From contig JASJZH010000005.1 in the NCBI GenBank assembly GCA_037178975.1, forward strand, positions 558,001-622,000: DNA of 64,000 nucleotides, read 5' to 3'. Source of the stretch: Oscheius tipulae (lineage: Eukaryota; Nematoda; Chromadorea; Rhabditida; Rhabditidae). A model generated the notes under the pieces. The model was given only the letters and a program-made list of their open reading frames with translations, was not told the origin of the DNA and searched no databases. Position 1 is the first letter of the stretch; each line of letters opens with the position of its first letter. Shown here piece after piece: positions 55,000 through 64,000 of this stretch. The position numbers and the translations under genes are program-made.

Positions 55000-57900
55000 G
55001 TTTTTGTATGTTCGTTTGTTGGAAACTATCTTTAACCGTTAGATACGGGGTTTTTTTGTGTTACTATAATTGTGGCGGACGCTGTACTGTCAGAGAATAT
55101 TTCTCCACAAGACAAGAAAAACGCTTTCTTAAAAAGTCTTTCTGCAGACCTCTAGTAATTGTGGCAGAACATAGGGTCAGTTCTCGTTTCGAATCGTGAA
55201 CGTAGATCTGTCAGCTCCTCTGTTCCTCTGCGGTACTAATCGCCATTTTCAAAGTCTCTCTGTCCTTCCATCCCCATATGCGTCAAAACAGACCTCCCGC
55301 TAGGAGATTACTCACTAATGAAAAGAGAACGAAAGGATGAGTCACCCCTCTGTCCCGATTATCGAAGAGGACCCGTTCCGTATGTAGCCCCGCGGCAACA
55401 CTCCGCCACTCTGATGGCATCCCCAATACTGTTTGCTAACATTTGCATAAATTGCGTGCGATGCTCGAGCGACCGGAACATGATGGGTGGAAAGATGGAA
55501 TTTGAGTCCGAGACAGAGAAACAGTGGGGCAGAGAGACAGACAGAAATCCCCAGCCCTGAAACTTTGCCTCTTCCTTCCATCCTTCTGCCTAAGCCCTTC
55601 TTTTGACTGTTTGCCGCTCAAAGCAAATATTTTCTCCTACCCCCAAAAGCCCCACTTCTTCCCGTTTCGGGCGCAACATAATTCAAACTTCAGGTGTGAC
55701 TTTGCGACTATTCCATTTGTTTGCTGACTATCTTATCAGGGGAGTCCCTTCTCCAAAGTCTCTGTTATCTCGGTCGAAATTTGAATTTTATGTCGGGTTC
55801 TTGTTTTCAGTTCCAGTCTGTCTCTCTATCGCTCTATCTGCCACTCTCCGCCTCTCAGTCTCTCTGTTTCTCTGTCTCTCAGTCTCTCTGTATCTCTTTC
55901 TTGTTCTCAAACCCCTCAAACTGTCTCTCACCTTACTCAATTCGACCCCCAACCCCACGACCCTGTCCAACCGTTAGGGTTAAGAGGTCAGATGGGCGGA
56001 GTCCATGCCAACGGGGGTCGCGACGCTTACCTGTCAGCCTTTATCTCAACGACCTTTCCCTCCCTCTCTCTGTCTCTTTTGTCCCTTTTCCTTCCCTCGG
56101 GGTCTGGTTGAAGAGTTGAAAAAGCATGTTCCGATCTATCTTAATTTGTGGACTGGTTCGGAGAGGAAAAAAGTAAGCGGCTGTTTCTCTGTGACTGTCT
56201 CTCAGTCTCTGTTACGTCACTCTCTTTCCAAATATATGTTCCGATCAATTCCCCTCAAATCTTTTATTTTTAGTGAGTATCGTTCCCTGGCTACGATGAA
56301 ATCCGTGACATAATCTTCTCCAAATCCTTCCTCTCACGTTGCATCCGGGGCAAAGAACTTCATTCAGCTCATGGCAGTTTATTTTTTAGACCTGTTCACA
56401 TGCTCTTTTCCGTTCAAAATCAAAAGGAAACTAGTTTGGTCTCTGGGAAGCGAACCCTTGCCCTATGGATTATAAGGCCGACAATTTAGTTACTGAGCCA
56501 CGCGAGGAAACTTTTTAGACACTTTGTAAACGGTAATATCAGTAACTGCTCTTTTTCCAAGCTGAAAAGTAATCTCATCGGTCGTTTTTCGGAATCGATT
56601 CGCCCCCTTTACAACTTTTGGTCTTTTACAACAGCTCTTGACCAGCTCTACAACTTTGCAGAATACCGTAAAGCTGAAAAACTAAGTCCTGGTACTGAAA
56701 ATGAATCGAAACTGTCGGTTCTTTGAAATACTGACTTATAATGAAAAACAAATGATAAAAATGATTTGTTGAGGTCGGGAACTTTGTTGTCTGGCCTGTT
56801 TGTTGGTCCTATTGATTCCTCACAGTGTCCCACCAACGGGGTGGCGATAGGACGAGAGAGAGTGAGAGAGACCGAGACAGAGACACACACCTGGACCCCC
56901 GTGTGAGTGCACAAACAATCGACCGGCCCCTCTCCTCTCTCTCTCTCTCTCTCTGTCTCTCTCGGTGTTCTCAGGGACAGGGAGCACTGTGACTCATCCT
57001 CATGACTTTCGCTATTTATTCTATAGTCTATTCAATTGGTTTTTGACATAATTTTAATTTAAAAGTTTCATATTTTCCCTCCACATTCAATATTTCGAAT
57101 ATGATAACTTCAAGGGAAAGCTTCAAAACCTAATGGATGATCCTTGACCTGAACCCGAACATTAAACTATTTTTAATGATTTATGCATGTGGAGGTGTGA
57201 ACCACAGCTGTCACCATGGGATAGGCGACAGACGGGGGATCCCGGCTCCTATTTCCACACACTCATTGAGTTGACACACCTCTCTCTCTCTCTCCGATTT
57301 TGGGAAGAGAAACCGAGATTGAGAGCTGAATTAGATTCGCTTGATGGAGGTTTTGTAAACAACAATAGCAGGGGAAAAGGGAGAAGATCCATACTTGACC
57401 GTGAAACGTCCCCCCGAAAAAAGTAAATATCTTTAGAGCAGTAGAGAGAAAAACAGTAAGAGAGAGAGAGAGAGACAAAGAGAGAAAGATGGAGAGACAA
57501 AGACAGCGGAAGCACATTTAGTACAGAGAACTGGTGAATAGCATTCCAACCGGCCTGAATGGATGCTCCTTCCTTCATTCCTTCCTTGACTATTATTTTG
57601 AACTTGTCCCATCGGACATAACACTGAATCTTTTCAATCCCCAGTTGTTTCTTTTCTGTTCAGTATTGAAATCCCATTGAAATGCATAAAAACTCATTTT
57701 CCGTAAGAGGTAGGTTCCAAAGGAGCAGTCCCTTTTGGAAAGTTTTGGCAGAAACAAACAAATGACTCCCGGAGTCCTTTCTTGCCTCTCTCTAATTGTA
57801 CGGAAGTTGACTCATTGTCCCATTGTCCTTTCGACAGGCAAGGATGACGCATCCTCTCTCCGCGGAGGTCTTATAGCCATGTTTTGGCGCATTCTCCCCC

Positions 57901-58256
57901 TTTACTGACTGTATAGCCATGGGAAAGTGTTTCGAGGGCAGAAATCTGTCAAATTTTTTCAGACTTCTCAAAGCAGTTGTTCTCTTGCTGTTTTGTCAGT
58001 TCCCTCTCCAGAGAGGCCGGTAGTGACCACTTGCCGGCTGATGTCTATCAGTCAGCCCCTCGGCCCGAGCTCCAAGCCGCCCTCGGCTCTTTGTGTTTGT
58101 CTTGTCCGAAGCAGCACAAACAGAATCTGCTTGAGGAATGCCTCGCCTCAGCATTTGCAAACCGCACAGAGGGCAGCGCACTGTCTCTCTATATTTAATC
58201 GGGGGTCCTGTAGTGACCGGAACTGTTTCTCTCTCTCTCTGTTTCTCTGTCTCTCT

Positions 58257-58296
<40 letters not shown>

Positions 58297-60300
58297 CTCT
58301 GTCTCTCTCTCTGTTTCTCTGTCTCTTTGTCTCTCTTACTCTCCAATCCAATTTTCCCACGCCTCGTGGCCCGCACAAGCATCATTGACATTGCAATCGC
58401 CAAGGGGAATGGCTGGCACTGTGCCCAGACCATCATGTCCCCGAACTCTGCTAAGTCTCTTCAAACTCCCTCCGTCGTTGTTTTCTCTTTCAGCCTTGCG
58501 CTAACCACCTTCTTATGTTGTTGGGAATTCAACGGGGCGTGTAGTTTACGATTAGGGGAGAGAAGAAGGCACACGCACGCGCAGGACTATCGAATGATAA
58601 GATTGTTGTCGCTTCTTCTTTGCCACCCCGGTGTTGGTCCTCCGTGTGTTGCAATCACATACAGGCAACAAGTCTGGGGATAGCCTACAAAGTTACATTA
58701 TAAAAAAATCTTTTAACTCTGATTCCACCATTGCTCTGAATCTGACCAACGATTTTGTATGGATCTTAATGCTATGTCAAGTTCGGGACGAAGTGACATG
58801 TCAAATTAACAGAGACCTAAAATTAGTCTATTCCCTGCATCATGTTTCCCTTTGACAGACTCCTGACCTTGCTAGTGGCTTCTAGATTTTTACTGATTCT
58901 CATTACTCTATGATGTTCTTTCCTTTGGCTCGTTCTATTCGACAGACACTCGAAAATTTCCTGGACTCGAGGTCTGTTACCTTCTTACAGTTCTCAGCCA
59001 AAAAATTGTGACAGAGAGACAGGGACAGAGAGATAATAAACGTGACCGACGGTGAGACTTGCTACTGGGTATAGATTCTTGACTCCCACTGCTTTCCTCT
59101 GGTACTGTCCTGATCATGACAGGGTTGAAAGAGAAACAGAGAGACAGAGACATAGGTTGGTTCTATCCAAAGAGAGAAAGATGACAGGTGACCGAGAATT
59201 TGGATCATTGACTCTACTGAGTGTACTTAGTTCTGCCCAATGAGAAACAAGGGACAGGTGACAGATACTTTTAGATCTTGGCGATCCCTGTTTCTCTTCT
59301 CCAGTTTTCGAATCCATACCTGATTCTAACCTCTTGAAATCACTAGAGACAGTTCCGAACAGTCGATGTTTGTTCCTCTACAGATCCAGTAGCGCTTCCT
59401 CCTCCTTCTCCGATTTGCCAAGGCCGTAAGAGGCAAGCGCCTGATCGATGCGCTATCGTTTTACGAGTCTTGGCGAGCGGGCGCTGCGATCGCCGAGTTG
59501 GCCACGGCCCGGTCTTCTTCTGTAGCAAATTGTACACACTGGGAGGCTCGCCGGGCATGCGCTCTGAACCGCCCCCCTTTCCAACAATTTCTACGCGGAG
59601 CGAGAGTAAGAGACGGAGGGATGAATCACCGCTTTGACCACAATCATCCAGACGCCCGTGGGGGCTATTTTCTAAAAGCCAACTATACAGTTCAGGTCTT
59701 GTTTTTCTTGCCAAGTCTTCTCCCTTTTTCGGGAGACCCAACTCGTTTTTTCATGACTGCTTGACTCACATTCTTTTCGCAGTCAGGTAAACAGTCAACA
59801 CCGTCGGATCTTGGTCCTTTCCAAAGGTTTTGACAGGAAGTCCCTCCCAATTTCCGGTCTTTTTTCAAAGTCAATGCCCTTTCGGATGGTTCATGCCTCA
59901 TCGCCTTCGAGCCAGAGGCTTTCAGTTCAAGTTCCTTGATTGTTAGACAGACAGACTGTAACTCCCTATTACCTGTCACCTACGTCCTTTTCTCTGCAAA
60001 TAGCTGCAATTGTTGCCTTGTTGATAGCCCATACTGCTGTGAGAGGAACGCCTGGGCGTTTTTCCTCGCGTAGAGGCCATTAACGGTGGCCGTCCTTGAC
60101 TCAGCAGCCCCCTTCTCATTTGCCACAGGATGCACTCAATCTCTTCTAGATCTCTCTGTCTCTCTGCCTCTCTTCTTTCACTCTTTTTACCTTTCACCCT
60201 CTCTGTCTCTGTCTATAGTTTATTTTTTTTTCAGGGAACCCACAACAATCCTTCAAAACTAGGAGAGACCACACGCTCTTTTTTAACCTAGAAAGAACCC
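55000..60300. other. Gene-poor region with simple repeats
   Basis: Holds CT-rich runs (55820-55900, 56935-56960, 57275-57295, 58228-58340), a tRNA-like relic and a dispersed repeat. Coding-looking but unassignable segments sit at about 57985-58198 and 59388-59608. The latter is open in two frames between an AG and a GTAAG donor (one frame is basic with a short Lys-Arg site and several cysteines). Not supported enough to call genes. Confidence 0.4.
56434..56510 (-). repeat. tRNA-like relic with adjacent dispersed repeat
   Basis: On the minus strand: A box TGGCTCAGTAACTAAATTGTCGG, and a T arm AAGGG-TTCGCTT-CCCAG with a good B box. The acceptor is partly paired (TTTCCTC/GAGACC...). The CTACAACTTTG-type repeat follows at 56609-56685, the same pairing seen in the DLG intron. 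Confidence 0.5.
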
Positions 60301-60307
60301 GAACAAG

Positions 60308-63300
60308 ATGCCGGTGCGCGATCAATCAGGTAAGTCTTAGAACGTATATTTGTCAACAAAGATCTCTCTCTCTGTCTCTCTGTCCAAAAATGGCCGGGAA
60401 CATGCAGAAGCGTCGTCCCGTTCGGCAACATTATACACCCCTGTTCTCTCAAATTTACAGCCCGTAGAAATGACAAATCATGTCAACGGAAGTAGTCGCC
60501 CCTCTATCCCAGCAGGTGCCTCCTCTCTTTCACTCCCGTCACTCGATCTCCTGCCACTTCCATCAGATCAATTATCCCTCTAGAGAGGATCGCAACTGGC
60601 CTCTCGTCGAAAAACACATTCCATTTCAATGGAATCCTATTTTCTCCATTCGCAAAGCCCAATTTTGAGATCTTCCTTAAAGGGCGGCGTTGCCGCCAAG
60701 CCAAGGAAGCCTCCTAAAAAACCTATACCCTGTAATATTTTCAAGTCGATGAGTTGGAGAATTGATGGTGAGAGACAGAGAGACATAGAGACAGAGAAAC
60801 AGAGCGACAGAGAGACAGAGAGATAAAGAGATTAACATTGATAATTCAGAAGCGCACCGCGCGATGGAACTGCTGGAGGACTACCATGCCCAGCTAAGTC
60901 ACACCACCGACGGCGACCTGCGTAGAGAAATCGAAAGAATCATTACTGTCTTCAAGAGGGAGCTCTTCCAGTCTCTTCTGGGTAGGCCTTCATTTCTTCT
61001 AGTTTAACAAAACCTATTCTAGACATACAAGAGTTCTATGAGGACACGCTTCTCAGCTCGCACAAGTCCTACAATCAGAAGACGTCCGAGGCTAGAAAGA
61101 TGGCCGAGAGATGGGAAGCCAATCCACCTTTTGGCACCAACCACACCACTGGAGGCTTCCGTTCCAGTATTGCTGCACCGCTGGCAAGTGAGGATCGTGG
61201 ATTCAGTTATTTGGAGAGGGAGCCGGCTGGCAATGGACTGGCCAACACCAGCTATTCCTCTAGTCACGTTCTGGAGAGATCAAGACACATGGTAAGTCTC
61301 TATCTCTATCCCTGTTTCTCTGTCTCAACTTTTCAATGGTCTGTCCTTTAGGTTCACGACGGTACCTGGCAGACTACCGAGACCACTACCAGATCTGAGG
61401 GCGGTCTAGGCAGCGCTATCACTACCAAAGTCTCGGTAAGTTCTTTGGGATTACTGTAACTTGTTTGCTACCTCTCTTTGACCCCTATTATGCTGGATTA
61501 TCTCTAAACATAGTCTCTAATTGCAGCATAGCGGCATCATTGACGAGCTCGGCCGTGAATGGGAGCTCTTGGACGTTGTTCTAGAGAAGGGACATACCGG
61601 TCTCGGATTCAGTATCACTGGTGGAGCTGACCAGCCGGCCGAAAACGGGGACACCTCGATCTTCGTGACCAATATCATCGAGGGCGGAGCTGCTGCCAAT
61701 GACCGGAGAATGAAGTTGGTTTTCTTGAATCTTTCTTCTGAATTTGGGGGTTTCAGAGTCGGAGACGTGATCCTTCAAGTCAACAGCACTAACTGTTCCG
61801 GAGCTAATCATGAAGTCGCTGTCAATGCCCTGAAAATGGCGGGAAATATCGTTCAACTGGTTGGTTTTCATCTTTTCTGGGATCTGGGGCGAAAAGCGTC
61901 AAAACCGCTCTTTACTGGTGTCCACTTTTCTCGACCATATGCGCCCACTCCTACCGTCATTTTCAGGCCGAAGATGTGATTTACTGCTTTTGTGATGCTT
62001 TGAAATGTTGTAGAGCATTTGAATAGCTAGAACTTTGTAGAACTTCAAAAAGCTGGAAAAAACCACTTCTTCGATTCAAAAAAAGAGATCGATCTGGGCG
62101 CACTTTGAGTACTTCAAATACTAGAAACTTGTAGCCTCTGATACAGGCCTCAGAAGTATTTTTCTGATTTAGCCATATTTTGCAAACTTGTAGCGATTAA
62201 CAAATTTTACAACTTTGTAGGACATTTTCAAGCCCTGAAAATAAATGGAAGGGTCTGAAAAAGCCTCAGCGAGCAATGAACACGGATTTTATGGCAGCTT
62301 GAAAATTAGCGCTCCCTTTTGTTTCAATAGCCTTGTGGTTAGCTCAATTGCGTACCTGTCTAAGAGTTAGGTGTTCAAATCCTAAGCCTCCAAAACTATT
62401 TTTACCCTACTTCTATTTTTCGTTTTCAGAAGCTCAAGCGTCCGCGTGAGGGCGGCGTAGCCATTCCGATCAGTACCTCCCTGGGAAGTCTTCATCATAC
62501 TGGCTTGGGCCAAAGTTTCGGTGGCTCCCAGGGTCATCTCGGTCAGGCTCCGAGCTACCCACCCCCACCACCACCGGCTCATGGAAGCTATCATGGAAGT
62601 CAGCCTAATTTGGCCTATCGTCCCGAGAAGCCAGCCAGTGTTCGCTATCTGGAATCGCGTCCTGGAGCCCAATGGATCGAGCTCCATAAAGGAAGCGGTG
62701 GTCTCGGGTTCAGCATTGCCGGAGGAGTAGGAAATGAACATGTTGGAGGCGATACGGACATCTATGTGACCAAGATAATCGATGGGGGAGCCGCTGCCCA
62801 CGATGGACGTCTCAGGGTTAATGACAAGATTCTGGCCGTGGATGACAGACCGCTGGACAATGTGACTCATGAGTACGCTGTCTCCGTACTGAGACAGACC
62901 GGCAACATGGTCTCTATCCTGAAACAGCCGACGGAGCTGAGCCAGAGCTTTGGAGGCGCTCCCACAACCCCAACCCCAATGATGAGACCTAGCTCAGTTC
63001 AAGACTATGGACTGAACAGAACTGGTGACAGTCAGTCCATGATCGGATACCAGCCTCAGCATGTAGCCATCACGATGGAGCCACGCCCTGTAGGTCTGCA
63101 GAGAGGAAGTCAGGGGCTGGGCTTCAATATTGTTGGAGGAGAGGATGGCGAGCCGATCTACATCAGTTATGTCAGTCCGGGAGGAGTGGCTGACTTGAGC
63201 GGAAATGTTAGAAAGGTGGGTTAGACAGAGAAACGGAGAGACAGGGAAAGAGAGAGACAGATAGACAGAGAGACAGACCTTTTCTAACCATCAATCTTCT

Positions 63301-63900
63301 AGGGAGATGTCCTGCTCGCTGTGAACGGCCGGGCTCTCCAGAACGCCAGTCACGCCATGGCTGCCGAAGCTCTCAAGAATGCCTCCAGCCCTGTCACCTT
63401 GACTCTCCAGTACCGTCCCCACGAGTACCAACAGTTCGAGGCCAAAATCGATCGTCTCCGAAACGACCTCATCGCCGGTCAGTCGGTCAATGGGGCTGTT
63501 GCTGCCGCTGCTCCCCCAAGAGAGCTCTATGTCCGGGCACTATTCGACCACGATCCGACCAGAGAGGGCGGAAACCCGCATCGTTCCATGGGGTTTAACT
63601 ACGGAGACATTCTGCACATCATCAACAACACCGACGACGAATGGTGGACAGCCAGGAAGGTTTCGGACAGTGGAGAGGAGTCGGCCGAGGGAGTGATCCC
63701 GTCGAAGAAGAGAGTGGAGAAGAGGGAGAGAGCTAGAAGGAAGCAGGTCAACTTCAACCAGGGATCCATGAGTCTGGGACGGAACACCGCCGCCACTGGA
63801 CTGGAAAATCGTCGTGGCAGTAGGAGCCAGCTGAGCTTCTCCAGAAAATTCCCCTTCGTCAAGTCCACTGACCGACTCAATGAGTTTACTGATCAAGAAC
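60308..63900 (+). CDS. dlg: Discs large (DLG) MAGUK scaffold, 5' part, runs off the window
   Basis: Exons 60308-60329, 60850-60981, 61023-61291, 61352-61435, 61527-61714, 61757-61859, 62430-63215 and 63303-63900 (phase 1 at the end) close in phase. Starts MPVRDQ, then an L27 domain ([17 protein letters not shown] ... [17 protein letters not shown]). PDZ1 is at about residues 187-265 ([13 protein letters not shown]), PDZ2 at about 325-410 (GLGFSIAGG), and PDZ3 at about 450-530 ([20 protein letters not shown]). The start of the SH3 domain is [10 protein letters not shown], then a basic hook. The guanylate-kinase domain must lie beyond 64000. DLG organises lateral junctions, polarity and synapses. 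Intron 6 (570 bp) carries a tRNA-like relic and dispersed repeats. Confidence 0.95.
62328..62393 (+). repeat. tRNA-like relic in DLG intron 6
   Basis: A box TGTGGTTAGCTCAATTG and B box GTGTTCAAATCC are present. Flanking stems pair only partly. The CTACAAC/TTGTAG-type repeat occupies the same intron at 61998-62225. Confidence 0.45.
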
Positions 63901-64000
63901 GTGAGTCCTTTAAACTCTTTTTTTTTGGGGGGGGGGGGGGGGGAGGAGTTCAGTGAACAAAAAGGATGAGAATCTAAGGTATGCTAAGATCGAGAGTTAA

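Noticed and set aside
57927-58388. Plus-strand 153-aa frame ending in Leu/Ser repeats
   Set aside because: The second half is CT-repeat translation. The first part has a shifted alternative frame that looks better but cannot be joined to a gene.
63929-63947. Run of about 18 G just after the last DLG exon
   Set aside because: Homopolymer in an intron, possibly of uncertain length. No structure (such as repeated G-tracts for a quadruplex with loops) beyond the single run.
1-64000. CRISPR arrays, bacterial operons, phage or plasmid features
   Set aside because: The window is intron-containing animal DNA. Regular repeats seen are microsatellites or transposon remnants, not spacer-separated direct repeats.

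Overview
The window is eukaryotic nuclear DNA, very probably from a nematode. Genes are split by many short GT-AG introns, most 35-60 nt. A neuropeptide precursor carries seven tandem MGRxxFRPG-KR type units, the signature of the nematode NLP-2/NLP-22/NLP-23 (RPamide) family. Several other proteins have clear metazoan orthologues. The lineage within Nematoda cannot be fixed by reading alone. Short (GACAGA)/(GTCTCT)-type runs occur throughout introns and intergenic DNA, and one uninterrupted-looking array is about 387 bp long.

Left part (1-23.4 kb), small and accessory genes. A partial gene for an extracellular, possibly GPI-anchored protein (1-1000) is followed by a near-perfect 551-bp inverted repeat whose arms each encode the same 148-aa secreted protein (1100-2283). 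Next is an intracellular-type serpin whose five common exons (2984-4089) are followed by eight candidate terminal exons for the reactive-centre loop. Five are intact and in phase, with different predicted P1 residues, and three are decayed. A cluster of four small secreted six-cysteine peptide genes lies on the minus strand (7356-9099). Then come a candidate peptide precursor (12869), a tRNA-Gln(CTG) (14974), a PEBP-family gene (16064), the long hexamer microsatellite (17912), a LAPTM4/5-like four-pass membrane protein (19752) and an aminergic-type GPCR (minus, 21094-23306).

Middle (23.4-31.1 kb). I find no credible gene here, only simple repeats and one MITE-like foldback element (28929-29279).

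Right part (31-64 kb), mostly conserved housekeeping genes. NUP62-type nucleoporin (31144-35838) has an FG region built by tandem duplication of exon-intron modules. UVRAG-like autophagy/endosome protein (35988-39045) starts only 149 bp after the NUP62 stop on the same strand, an operon-like spacing. VPS41 of the HOPS complex (40158-44211, 19 exons) follows. UVRAG and HOPS act together in endolysosomal fusion in other animals, so this is a functionally coherent neighbourhood. After these come an incomplete-looking PX/coiled-coil gene (minus, 44915-47316), the RPamide neuropeptide precursor (47782-48585), a SAPCD-type polarity/spindle protein (minus, 48632-51929) and, at the right edge, the 5' two thirds of discs-large (DLG) with L27, three PDZ domains and the start of SH3 (60308-63900, running off the window).

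Between genes and in larger introns there are several tRNA-like relics with good A and B boxes, a dispersed repeat built around a CTACAACTTTGTAGAACATC-like palindrome, and a dead mariner transposase fragment (54618-54950). Exon coordinates were derived by hand from splice-site phase. Where phases close perfectly (serpin, NUP62, VPS41, UVRAG, LAPTM-like, DLG, NLP, PEBP) the models should be good. Junctions I could not close are stated.
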